Shown here one piece after another: positions 1 through 6,451 of a stretch of 20,308 bases of DNA. Source of the stretch: Planctomycetia bacterium (GTDB lineage: Bacteria; Planctomycetota; Phycisphaerae; Phycisphaerales; SM1A02); NCBI GenBank assembly GCA_005799475.1, contig SYGQ01000134.1, forward strand, positions 1 through 20,308, read 5' to 3'. How positions within the stretch are numbered: position 1 is the first letter of the stretch; each line of letters starts with the position of its first letter. The position numbers and the translations under genes were made by a program. The notes below the pieces were generated by a model. The model was given only the letters and a program-made list of their open reading frames with translations. It was not told the DNA's origin and did no database searches.

Positions 1-115
1 CGCTCGGGTCCCCAGAGTCCGCGGCGAAAAGGCCGTCGGCGAGTTCGGCGTGCGACGCCCACGGAGTCTCAGGATCGCCGGTCCACACGCCTCGGGCTTC
101 GACTCGCACGCGCAT
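1..115 (-). CDS. Hypothetical protein, N-terminal fragment cut by the left edge
   Basis: An open minus-strand frame starts at the ATG at 115-113 and runs without a stop through the left edge, giving 38 residues that begin MRVRVEARGVWTG. I do not recognise the product. The main support is the start context. A TAGCCT hexamer (minus 127-122) lies exactly 6 nt before the ATG, the same arrangement seen in front of several clear genes here, which would make the mRNA leaderless. The gene would be divergent from the lipoprotein gene at 146, with only 30 bp between the start codons. The residues seen are acidic and mixed, with no signal peptide. The short open frame alone would be weak evidence; the matched promoter raises it. 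It could still be a chance open frame. Confidence 0.5.
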   Translation of the reverse strand, partial: MRVRVEARGVWTGDPETPWASHAELADGLFAADSGDPS

Positions 116-121
116 GCTTGG

Positions 122-127
122 AGGCTA
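122..127 (-). promoter_or_regulatory. -10-like box TAGCCT for the left-edge gene
   Basis: TAGCCT on the minus strand is followed by the 6-nt spacer CCAAGC and then ATG at 115. Transcription starting 7 nt after the hexamer would begin on the A of the start codon. It lies back to back with the plus-strand box at 134-139, 6 bp away. No -35 consensus is visible. Confidence 0.45.
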
Positions 128-133
128 CCCCTC

Positions 134-139
134 TATTCT
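134..139 (+). promoter_or_regulatory. -10-like box TATTCT for the lipoprotein gene
   Basis: TATTCT is followed by 6 nt (TGAGGG) and the ATG at 146, predicting a leaderless transcript. The GAGGG touching the ATG is too close to act as a Shine-Dalgarno site. No TTGACA-like -35 is seen 17 bp upstream. Confidence 0.55.
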
Positions 140-145
140 TGAGGG

Positions 146-778
146 ATGAATCGACTGCTCATCGCCGTGGCATCCGTGACGCTGGCTTCGTGCGATGGAT
201 CGACGCCGCCACCGAAGCCGCCAGCTCCCATCACACCCAGAGTGGTCGCGCCTCCTCAGCCGGTGCGAGCGGCGGAGGCTGCAGGCGCTGTCTCGACGGC
301 CACCAGCGATGCCACGAAGATCGAGATTGCCGGTCTTGTCATGCCCAAGCCGGCGTCGTGGACATGGGAGTCTCCGTCGATGCAGTTCCGCGCGCTCCAG
401 TATGCAGTGGCCGCACCCGCAGGCGCGTCTGGAGCGGCCGAACTCATCCTCAGCGTGTTCGCGCAGGGCGACGGTGGCCCCGTCGACGCCAATGTGAAGC
501 GGTGGGAGTCACAGTTCAGGACGAGCGAGGGCGGTGCCGCAACGGCTACGGTGAGGGAGATCGTCGCGGGAGCCATCCCCGTGAAGCTCGTCGAACTCTC
601 GGGTAGTTACCAAGGGATGGGGCAAGCGGCGCCACGCCCGGGCATCCTGCAACTGGGCGCGATCGTGCAGGTCGAGGGTCGAACGGTGTACATCCGTCTC
701 GTCGGTCCCGCTGCGACAGTCGAAGCTGCGCGAGCGCAATTCATGGCAATGGTGGAGGGAGCGAGACACTCACCGTGA
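146..778 (+). CDS. Putative secreted lipoprotein, function unknown
   Basis: The protein has 210 residues. The N-terminus MNRLLIAVASVTLASC is a lipoprotein signal peptide with lipobox LASC, so Cys16 would be lipidated and the protein anchored on the outer face of a membrane. Residues 17-55 are a Pro/Ala-rich linker. Residues 58-205 form a globular domain with the pattern 'GLVMPKPASWTW...MQFRALQYAVAAP...GGPVDANVKRWESQF' and a C-terminal 'FMAMVEGAR'. I read this as a small alpha/beta domain resembling PsbP-like secreted proteins, but that is a guess from pattern. The start is fixed by the signal peptide and by a TATTCT box 6 nt upstream. The GTG of the next gene overlaps its stop (GTGA), so the two form an operon. 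No catalytic motif is visible. Confidence 0.85.
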   Translation: MNRLLIAVASVTLASCDGSTPPPKPPAPITPRVVAPPQPVRAAEAAGAVSTATSDATKIEIAGLVMPKPASWTWESPSMQFRALQYAVAAPAGASGAAELILSVFAQGDGGPVDANVKRWESQFRTSEGGAATATVREIVAGAIPVKLVELSGSYQGMGQAAPRPGILQLGAIVQVEGRTVYIRLVGPAATVEAARAQFMAMVEGARHSP

Positions 779-1590
779 GCGCGCACACCACGCTCGCACC
801 GGGTCGGCTGGGTGTGCTTGGTGCGCTTGTCATCGCGAGTTTCTTCGTCAGCGTCGTGGCCGCATCGGCGGCACTCAGCATGCTCGGCGGGGCCTCTGTG
901 TGGGAGTTCTTGGAAGTGCTTGGATCCGCGCTCATGTGGCACGGCGAGAGCGGCAGGCTCATCGCTGTGTGTTGTGCGTTCGTCGTCTTGACGCAGGGCG
1001 CGTTCCTTCTTCCCACCTTCTCGCCGCTGACGCGCGGCGGTAGCCAGCGCTCGCTCCGCTGGACGGCCACCGCAGCGGCCGGCATGATCGCTGCGTTCAC
1101 GGCGGCATGGCTTTGGGCACTGGCGACGACGCTGACCCTTTACATCCCAGATGGCGCCCCAGGGGATCTGGTCATCATCATGATCGTGCCGCTGTGCGGC
1201 GCGTTCGTCGCGAGTTGGCTCTATTGGGGCGCCGTGTTTTTCCGCTGCGCGACTTCGTCGAGCCGCCCGGAGTTCCGCCTCATGCGGATGGTGTTTGGCG
1301 CGACGGGAGTTCTTGTGGCGGCGACGATCCCGCTCGATGTGCTCACGCGCCGGAAGACGCAGTGTTACTGCGGTGCAGGAAGTCTCGTGGCGTTGTGTTG
1401 GGGGTTGGGCGGTGCCTTCTGGCTGCTTGGCCCGTGGCTCCTACGCCACCGTATCACGCGCATGCGTCGCGACCTTTCAGGGGGCTACTGCATGCGCTGC
1501 GGCCATGCGCGCGGACCGTCTCCCAGCCAGGTGTGCTCCGAGTGCGGCCACTGTTCCGTCACGCCGAAGTCGCAGCGAACCGCCGGTTGA
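775..1590 (+). CDS. Multi-pass membrane protein with C-terminal zinc ribbon
   Basis: The protein has 271 residues and starts at a GTG overlapping the lipoprotein stop by 4 nt. Hydrophobic stretches near residues 12-34, 60-80, 98-122, 131-155, 170-189 and 202-223 suggest five or six membrane helices. After a basic stretch (RHRITRMRRDL), the tail has two Cys pairs, C239/C242 and C254/C257, in the order YCMRCGH...CSECGH. This is a rubredoxin-like zinc ribbon on the cytoplasmic side. In my knowledge, C-terminal ribbons of this form on membrane proteins are frequent in Planctomycetota. The function is unknown; the ribbon could bind a partner or metal. The upstream GGAGGGAG is rather far from the start (about 13 nt), so translation probably depends on coupling. 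The last 32 nt overlap the sod gene on the other strand. Confidence 0.85.
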   Translation: MSAHTTLAPGRLGVLGALVIASFFVSVVAASAALSMLGGASVWEFLEVLGSALMWHGESGRLIAVCCAFVVLTQGAFLLPTFSPLTRGGSQRSLRWTATAAAGMIAAFTAAWLWALATTLTLYIPDGAPGDLVIIMIVPLCGAFVASWLYWGAVFFRCATSSSRPEFRLMRMVFGATGVLVAATIPLDVLTRRKTQCYCGAGSLVALCWGLGGAFWLLGPWLLRHRITRMRRDLSGGYCMRCGHARGPSPSQVCSECGHCSVTPKSQRTAG

Positions 1591-2191
1591 CATCGTTCCA
1601 GTTGACGATCTCCCAGATTGCGGCGAGATAGTCCGCGCGTCGGTTCTGGTAGCTGAGGTAGTAAGCGTGCTCCCACACATCGACGCCAAGGAGGGGTGTC
1701 CCAGCGTTGTCGACGAATCCCTTCATCAGCGGGTTGTCTTGATTGGGCGTTGAGGAGACGGCGAGCGAGCCGTCGCGCCGTCTCACGAGCCAGACCCATC
1801 CGGAGCCGAATCGCTTCAAGCCGGCATCCTGGACGGCCTTCTTGAACGCATCGAAGGATCCGAACGACGCACCGATCGCCGCAGCGAGGTCAGTACTGGG
1901 AGCGCCGCCTTGTCCCTTGGGGGCGAGCATCGCCCAGAAGAACGAGTGGTTCCAGTGGCCGCCGCCGTTGTTGCGCACGGCCGCGCGAATCGTCTCCGGG
2001 ATTGAACCGAGTTGCTCGCAGACCTGATCGAGCGTCCATGCGCTGTATTCAGCCTGTCCGTCAAGTGCCTTGTTCAGGTTGTCGACATAGGCCTGATGGT
2101 GCTTGGTGCGGTGGATGGCCATCGTCTTGGCATCGATGACGGGCTCGAGGGCACTCTCGGCGTAGGCAAGATCGGGAAGCGTGAATGGCAT
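1559..2191 (-). CDS. sodA: Superoxide dismutase, Mn type (Fe/Mn family)
   Basis: The protein has 210 residues, the normal length for the iron/manganese superoxide dismutase family, which converts superoxide to hydrogen peroxide and oxygen. The four metal ligands are present: His27 (in AIHRTKHHQAYV), His82 (GGHWNHSFFW), Asp171 and His175 (DVWEHAYY). The active-site glutamine is in NQDNPLM near residue 151, as in manganese enzymes; iron enzymes usually carry Gln earlier in the chain. GSGWVWL is also family-typical. There is no signal peptide, so it is cytoplasmic. TATCCT lies 7 nt before the ATG, predicting a leader of at most one nucleotide. It is divergent from thiE, and its 3' end overlaps the zinc-ribbon membrane gene by 32 nt. 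Metal choice is inferred from residues only; a cambialistic enzyme is possible. Confidence 0.96.
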   Translation of the reverse strand: MPFTLPDLAYAESALEPVIDAKTMAIHRTKHHQAYVDNLNKALDGQAEYSAWTLDQVCEQLGSIPETIRAAVRNNGGGHWNHSFFWAMLAPKGQGGAPSTDLAAAIGASFGSFDAFKKAVQDAGLKRFGSGWVWLVRRRDGSLAVSSTPNQDNPLMKGFVDNAGTPLLGVDVWEHAYYLSYQNRRADYLAAIWEIVNWNDVNRRFAATSA

Positions 2192-2198
2192 GGGGGAA

Positions 2199-2204
2199 AG
2201 GATA
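2199..2204 (-). promoter_or_regulatory. -10-like box TATCCT for sodA
   Basis: On the minus strand TATCCT is followed by 7 nt (TTCCCCC) and the ATG at 2191. No ribosome-binding site fits between them, so a leaderless or one-nucleotide-leader mRNA is predicted. I see no clear Fur- or SoxR-like operator nearby. Confidence 0.5.
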
Positions 2205-2244
2205 TCGAAGTCAGGATCTGCCCGACCGCGCGGTTCCTGGGGGC

Positions 2245-2250
2245 TACGCT
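2245..2250 (+). promoter_or_regulatory. -10-like box TACGCT for thiE
   Basis: TACGCT, then CAGGCA (6 nt), then an in-frame GTG at 2257. The spacing predicts transcription from the G of the start codon and selects this GTG over the longer upstream frame. It leaves no room for a 5' TPP riboswitch. Confidence 0.5.
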
Positions 2251-2256
2251 CAGGCA

Positions 2257-3285
2257 GTGCGCGATCACCTTCGAATGCTCGATGCCGCGTTGAACAGGGC
2301 GATGGAGGCCGCGCGCGTCCTCGAGGACATCGCGAGGTTCGTGGCCGATGATCGGTCGCTCGCGCGCTCGTTCAAGGAGAGTCGGCACACTCTCTCAACC
2401 GTTGCCGAAGAGCTCGGCGTGTCGACGCGCCACTGGCACCGTGACACCGAGCATGATGTCGGCACGGCGCTGGAGGGGACGCGCGAGGGCAGTCGCGACT
2501 CGATGACAGCTCTCGTGGATGCCAACGCGTCTCGACTGCAGGAAGCGCTGCGGTCGGTTGAGGAGTGCGCGAAGTTGGACCGCCGCGCCTGCGTCGCCGT
2601 GGTCGAGCGGCTTCGCTACGACGCGTACACACACGGCTCGGCGCTCCACATTCGCGTCGGCGCCGGGGGGGCGCGACAGTGGCGAGTGTGTGGACTCTTG
2701 ACGCGCACGGCGTGCACGCTGCCCTGGCGCGACACACTCGCGAGCGTCCTCGAGGCCGGCGCGGATGCGATTCAGGTGCGAGAAAAGGATGCGCCGACTT
2801 CGGAACTCGTCGCGCATGTGCGCGAGGTTGTTGAAATCGCGCGACCGTTCCGCGCCAGCATTGTCGTCAACGATCGTCTCGATGTGGCGCTCGCGGCCGG
2901 TGCGGATGGGGTTCACTTGGGCCGCGACGACATGTCGCTGCGCGACGCGAGGCGGTGTGCGCGACGCGATCTCGTCATCGGCGCGACCGCGCACACGGAG
3001 GCCGAGGCCGAGGCCGCGCTCGGCGAGGGCGCTGACTACATCGGCGTTGGGCCGATGTTCGAGTCAGCGACGAAACCAGGGCTCGCTCGAGGAGGTCCGC
3101 GCTGGTTCGCGGAATTCCTCGGAAGATTCCCAAGGGCCGCGCATCTGGCCATCGGGGGCATCACGCCCGACAATGTGGGTGAACTCGTCGCAGCGGGGTG
3201 TCGTGGCGTGGCCGTTTCCTCGTGCGTGCTCACTTCGCGCGAACCCGGGAGCGTGGTGCGGCGGTTGCGCGAGGCCTTCGCGTGA
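2257..3285 (+). CDS. thiE: ThiD2-ThiE fusion: thiamine-phosphate synthase
   Basis: The protein has 342 residues from a GTG start. The N-terminal part (about residues 1-130) begins LRMLDAALNRAMEAARVLEDIARF and contains RDTEHDVGT and ANASRLQEALRSVEE. These match the ThiD2 domain known fused to ThiE in cyanobacteria and other bacteria, which phosphorylates HMP-phosphate. The C-terminal part (about 145-342) is a ThiE barrel with QVREKD, VVNDRLDVALAAGADGVHLG, IGATAHT, ADYIGVGPMF...TKPG and AIGGI. It condenses HMP-diphosphate with thiazole phosphate to thiamine phosphate. One chain could thus do two consecutive steps. The frame is open 72 nt further upstream, but that extension overlaps the sod start, and the GTG has a TACGCT box 6 nt away. 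The stop overlaps the next start (GTGA). A GAGGCC triplicate at 2998-3015 encodes EAEAEA. Confidence 0.93.
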   Translation: MRDHLRMLDAALNRAMEAARVLEDIARFVADDRSLARSFKESRHTLSTVAEELGVSTRHWHRDTEHDVGTALEGTREGSRDSMTALVDANASRLQEALRSVEECAKLDRRACVAVVERLRYDAYTHGSALHIRVGAGGARQWRVCGLLTRTACTLPWRDTLASVLEAGADAIQVREKDAPTSELVAHVREVVEIARPFRASIVVNDRLDVALAAGADGVHLGRDDMSLRDARRCARRDLVIGATAHTEAEAEAALGEGADYIGVGPMFESATKPGLARGGPRWFAEFLGRFPRAAHLAIGGITPDNVGELVAAGCRGVAVSSCVLTSREPGSVVRRLREAFA

Positions 3286-4142
3286 GCGCGGTCTCGGGCG
3301 CGGAGCTCGAACTTCTAGGGACCGGCACGAGTTCGGGGGTTCCCGTCATCGGCTGTACATGTCCGACATGCCTTTCGAGTGACCCGCGGGATCGTCGACT
3401 TCGGACGAGCGCGGCACTGCGGTTTGTCGATCCCGCGGGACACGCACGAGTGTGGCTCATTGATGTGGCCCCGGACCACCGCGAGCAGGCGCTGCGCTCG
3501 GCGATCGACCGGTGCGACGGGATCCTGATCACGCACTCACACATGGATCACATCTGGGGTCTCGACGAAGTGCGTCGCTATAACGCGCTCATGCGGCAGT
3601 CGATCGAACTCTTCGCCGACGACGACTCGCTCGCCGACCTCACGCGCGTCTACAAGTACATCTTTCGGTCTCACGAGAATGTCAACGATTCGTTCGTGGC
3701 GGACCTGACGCCGATGCGGGTCATCCCCGGGCGGCCGTTCGAGCGCCACGGCGTTCGGTTCACGCCGTTCTCGATGCCGCACGGTCGGACCGAGGTGCTC
3801 GCGTGGCGCTTCGACGCCCAAGACGGTGGCGATGGCGGGGGGCTGCTACCCATGGCGTACTGCACGGATGTCTCTGGGATTCCCCCCAAGTCGTGGGAGC
3901 ATCTGCGTGGCCTGAAGACACTTGTCCTCGACGCGCTCAGGTATCGCGCGCACCCAACGCACTTCACGGTCGATGAGGCACTCGCCGCGGCCGGCGAGGT
4001 CGGTGCCGCTGCGACTGTTCTCGTGCACATGACGCATGACATTCTCCACGCCGACCTCGCTTCGCGGCTCCCGGCGGGGATCTCCCTCGGCCACGACGGG
4101 CTGCGCCTTCCGATGGTGGCGGATGCCGAGACCATCCGCTAG
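3282..4142 (+). CDS. PhnP-like metallo-beta-lactamase fold hydrolase
   Basis: The protein has 286 residues from a GTG overlapping the thiE stop, with GAGG 7 nt upstream, so it is translationally coupled. It starts LELLGTGTSSGVPVIGCTCPTC. The C25/C27/C30 cluster is the zinc-structural cysteine set seen in PhnP-like members. The metal site is THSHMDH (H85, H87, D89, H90), followed by IWGLDEVRRYN, then MPHG (H167), CTDVSGIP (D196) and HPTH...HMTHD near the end. This matches the PhnP and related 'MBL fold metallo-hydrolase' group, which hydrolyses cyclic phosphodiesters such as phosphoribosyl 1,2-cyclic phosphate. No phn gene is nearby, so the substrate is unknown; an RNA- or nucleotide-related phosphodiesterase is plausible. 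There is no signal peptide. Confidence 0.88.
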   Translation: MSAVSGAELELLGTGTSSGVPVIGCTCPTCLSSDPRDRRLRTSAALRFVDPAGHARVWLIDVAPDHREQALRSAIDRCDGILITHSHMDHIWGLDEVRRYNALMRQSIELFADDDSLADLTRVYKYIFRSHENVNDSFVADLTPMRVIPGRPFERHGVRFTPFSMPHGRTEVLAWRFDAQDGGDGGGLLPMAYCTDVSGIPPKSWEHLRGLKTLVLDALRYRAHPTHFTVDEALAAAGEVGAAATVLVHMTHDILHADLASRLPAGISLGHDGLRLPMVADAETIR

Positions 4143-4145
4143 GAT
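4140..4145 (+). promoter_or_regulatory. -10-like box TAGGAT for atpG, overlapping the upstream stop
   Basis: TAGGAT includes the TAG stop of the MBL gene and lies 11 nt before the atpG ATG, predicting a leader of about 5 nt with no Shine-Dalgarno sequence. CTAGGAT recurs upstream of pepA and ettA. atpG could also be reached by readthrough from thiE. Confidence 0.35.
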
Positions 4146-4156
4146 TCCCCCTCCCC

Positions 4157-5053
4157 ATGGCGCAGATCCGCGAAATCAAGAAGCGAATGGTCGCGGTCCG
4201 CACCATTCAGCGCATCACGAAGACCATGCAGATGATTGCGACCGCGAAGTTCACCGCGGCGCTCCATCGCGCCAAGGCCACGAGGCCGTACACCGAGCGC
4301 ATTCGCGCTCTGGTCGCGGAGGTGTCCGCCGACGCGGGAGATGTGTCGAGTCCGCTTCTTGGGAAGCACTCGGGCCACCACTCGCGCGCCGATGCGGGGA
4401 AGCCATCGCGTGAAGTCCTGTTGGTCGTGGCGAGCGACCGAGGGCTGTGCGGGGCCTACAACGGCAGCGTGCTTCGCGCGGCCATGGCCGAAATCCGCAA
4501 GCGCCGCGCACTCGGCCACGAACTCGTCATGGAGACCGCGGGCAAGAAGGCGGCGGCGTTCTTCCGGTACCAGCGGGCGGAAGTGGCGCAGAAACACTCC
4601 TTCGGGGACAAGCCGTCGTTCGAAGCCGTGGCGGCGTTGGCCGATCGTTACATGGCCGACTTTGTCGCAGGCAAGATCGACGCCGTCCATGTCGCCTACA
4701 TGCGATTCGTCTCCAACTCGCGGCAGACCCCCGAGATCATGCAGCTGCTGCCGCTCGCTCTCGAGGGCACTCGCGAAACGAAGAAGCCGTCCGCAACCGT
4801 GTACGAATTCCGTCCCAATGCCGAGGCGATCCTCAACGACCTTCTGCCTCGATCCGTTCGTGTGTCGCTGTTCCAGGCGATGAACGACGCAGTCGTGAGC
4901 GAGAATGTCATGCGCATGGTGGCGATGAAGGCCGCGACGGACAACGCTGGCAGCCTCGGCCGCACGCTCAAGCGCAACTACAACCGCGCGCGACAGGCGA
5001 AGATCACCACCGAACTCACCGAGATCGTGTCGGGCGCCGCGGCACTGGAGTAA
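4157..5053 (+). CDS. atpG: F-type ATP synthase gamma subunit
   Basis: The protein has 298 residues. It is the central rotor shaft of F1, coupling proton or sodium flow through Fo to catalysis in alpha3beta3. The two terminal helices that form the coiled-coil axle are diagnostic: N-terminal IREIKKRMVAVRTIQRITKTMQMIATAKF, split here as residues 4-32, and C-terminal SENVMRMVAMKAATDNAG...YNRARQAKITTELTEIVSGAAAL. The middle has VVASDRGLCGAYN. Residues 57-84 hold a His/Gly-rich stretch (KHSGHHSRADAGK), which looks like a lineage-specific loop. No other atp gene is beside it: upstream is the MBL gene 14 nt away and downstream a convergent lipoprotein gene. Whether another gamma gene exists in the genome cannot be told. 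Confidence 0.96.
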   Translation: MAQIREIKKRMVAVRTIQRITKTMQMIATAKFTAALHRAKATRPYTERIRALVAEVSADAGDVSSPLLGKHSGHHSRADAGKPSREVLLVVASDRGLCGAYNGSVLRAAMAEIRKRRALGHELVMETAGKKAAAFFRYQRAEVAQKHSFGDKPSFEAVAALADRYMADFVAGKIDAVHVAYMRFVSNSRQTPEIMQLLPLALEGTRETKKPSATVYEFRPNAEAILNDLLPRSVRVSLFQAMNDAVVSENVMRMVAMKAATDNAGSLGRTLKRNYNRARQAKITTELTEIVSGAAALE

Positions 5054-5057
5054 CGCA

Positions 5058-5071
5058 GCGCGGGTTCGCGC
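5058..5071. terminator. Possible bidirectional hairpin between atpG and the rhodanese gene
   Basis: GCGCG, loop GGTT, CGCGC form a 5-bp all-GC stem that exactly fills the 20-bp gap between two convergent genes. No T-run follows on either strand. It may be a weak or Rho-assisted terminator, or chance in GC-rich DNA. Confidence 0.3.
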
Positions 5072-5073
5072 GG

Positions 5074-5559
5074 CTATTCGACAGGCTTGTCAGGGAGTTC
5101 AGGGGCATTCGCCGGAAGCCCCGTCTGCGTCTCGTGACCCGCCTTCGTCCACGCCTTGAGCCCACCCTCGAGCGTGTAGACCTCCTTGAACTTGAGTTCG
5201 AGGAGCCGCTTGCTCGCGCTCTTGGCGATCACATCGTCGTAATCGGTGTCGTACACGATGAGCATGCCGAATCCACCGAGCACGCTGTGCGCCTCGAGTG
5301 TCATGTCCTGAAACGGAAGACTGATCGCGCCCGCGATGTGACCCTTCTCGTACTCGGCTCGGCTGCGCGGATCGACATAGGCCGCCGTTGGGGCAGACTG
5401 GAACGCCCCGGCGGGCTTGTTGATCTGGGCGATCGCTTGGTCGGGAGTGAGGTACACGAGGTCTCGGTCGGTCGTGCGCATCTCGCACGCGCCAACGAGC
5501 GCGACGGTCGCGGCAATCATCGCGTCGAGTCGGGCGTGGTGTGGGTATCGTGGAGCCAT
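5074..5559 (-). CDS. Rhodanese-fold lipoprotein lacking the catalytic cysteine
   Basis: The protein has 161 residues. The N-terminus has a short hydrophobic stretch (MIAATVALVGAC) ending in a lipobox-like VGAC, so Cys25 is probably lipidated. The rest is one rhodanese domain: TPDQAIAQI near 38, YVDPRSRAEYEKGHIAGAISLP at 61-82, LIVYDTDYDDV at 100-110 and VYTLEGGLKAWTKAG near the end. In active rhodaneses the loop after LIVY begins with Cys; here Asp104 takes its place and the mature domain has no cysteine at all, so sulfur transfer is not expected. A binding or scaffold role is more likely. The start is uncertain: ATG 5559 overlaps the divergent start codon in CCATGG, and ATG 5520 is an alternative. 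Neither has a clear ribosome-binding site. Confidence 0.85.
   Translation of the reverse strand: MAPRYPHHARLDAMIAATVALVGACEMRTTDRDLVYLTPDQAIAQINKPAGAFQSAPTAAYVDPRSRAEYEKGHIAGAISLPFQDMTLEAHSVLGGFGMLIVYDTDYDDVIAKSASKRLLELKFKEVYTLEGGLKAWTKAGHETQTGLPANAPELPDKPVE
5546..5551 (+). promoter_or_regulatory. -10-like box TATCGT for the DsbD-like gene
   Basis: TATCGT, then GGAGCC (6 nt), then ATG at 5558. A leaderless transcript is predicted. The box lies inside the 5' coding part of the opposite-strand rhodanese gene. Confidence 0.5.
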
Positions 5560-6451
5560 GGTTCGTCGTCGACGCGGACTGTGCGCGGGAGTGTACGGAT
5601 GCATGCTCGCGTCAGCGTGCGCCCTCGCCGATGACGCGGTGTCCACGCAGGCGGCGAAGTCGCCATCAGCCAACTCGCCAGCGGTCGCAACGCTCGCGCC
5701 GAACCTCGTGACGGCACCCGACGGCACCCTCTCCCTCGCCATCGACTTTGCGATGTTGCGACACTGGCACATCTACTGGAGCAACCCCGGCGACAGCGGG
5801 GGCCCCACGCGAGTCAAGGCCGCTTTGCCACCGGGGTGGACGGCAGAACCGGCAAGGCTTCCTCGTCCGCAGGTGCTCGGGACAGGTGACGACCGCGCGT
5901 ACGGGTACGAGGATTCTGTACGGGTGCTCGTCCCGATCGGGAAACACCCAGATCCGATGCCCGAACGCCTTGAGGTCACCGTCGAGGCCCAGTGGCTTGT
6001 GTGCAGAGAGTCGTGCCTCATGGGCAATGCAAAACTGACGGGGTCGGTCATCACACAGGTCAGGCCAGCACAGCCCACGCATGCGTTTCCGGAGCCCTCG
6101 CCCGCGGCCCTTCGCAGCCGTATCGAGGGAACCGGTGTCAAGCGCGACCTCATCATCGAGGCGCCCGTGGAGCTCGTCTCGGAGACGGCGATCTTCGTTC
6201 CTGGCGAGTCTCATGGCGCTTTCCTCGACGGCGGGAGCGGCCCGTTTTCCCCGGTGCGGCGAGAGCAGTCGCTGGTTTGGCGGATACCCTTTGAACTGCA
6301 GACCGACACGGCCGGCGCCACGGACGGACGCCTGAGGGGACTCGTCCTCGCCGGAGTGAAGAATCTCGACCGCGCGTTCGACATTGACATCCCAATCGAC
6401 GAAGGATCAAAGAACCCCAACTCGCAACCACAGAACCGGAGAATTCCATGA
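5558..6451 (+). CDS. Secreted DsbD-alpha-like thiol-disulfide domain protein
   Basis: The protein has 297 residues. It has an N-terminal signal peptide, MVRRRRGLCAGVYGCMLASACALA, likely cut before DD at residue 25. The domain at about 50-290 matches the N-terminal periplasmic domain of DsbD/ScsB proteins: HWHIYWSNPGDSGGPTRV, YGYEDSVRVLVPIG and WLVCRESCLMG, with the Cys pair C149/C153 that in the family passes electrons outward. A full DsbD would continue with eight membrane helices and a thioredoxin domain; this one ends after the first domain, so it needs a separate electron donor. The next gene, overlapping by 4 nt (ATGA), encodes a secreted redoxin and is the obvious partner. The start is set by the signal peptide and a TATCGT box 6 nt upstream. 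Longer in-frame starts read into the opposite gene. Confidence 0.85.
   Translation: MVRRRRGLCAGVYGCMLASACALADDAVSTQAAKSPSANSPAVATLAPNLVTAPDGTLSLAIDFAMLRHWHIYWSNPGDSGGPTRVKAALPPGWTAEPARLPRPQVLGTGDDRAYGYEDSVRVLVPIGKHPDPMPERLEVTVEAQWLVCRESCLMGNAKLTGSVITQVRPAQPTHAFPEPSPAALRSRIEGTGVKRDLIIEAPVELVSETAIFVPGESHGAFLDGGSGPFSPVRREQSLVWRIPFELQTDTAGATDGRLRGLVLAGVKNLDRAFDIDIPIDEGSKNPNSQPQNRRIP

Noticed and set aside
2998..3015. Three tandem GAGGCC units
   Set aside because: They encode EAEAEA in a helix of the ThiE barrel, in frame, and fit normal codon use. Not a functional DNA repeat as far as I can see.
4447..5634. A long Arg-rich plus-strand frame running through atpG into the rhodanese gene
   Set aside because: It is out of frame with atpG and antisense to the rhodanese gene, both of which have clear family motifs. 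No start signal or domain supports it.
5774..5840. Frameshifted remainder of a full DsbD downstream of the DsbD-like domain
   Set aside because: The protein ends cleanly with an ATGA overlap into a signal-peptide-bearing redoxin; no frame in the region encodes the eight membrane helices of DsbD.
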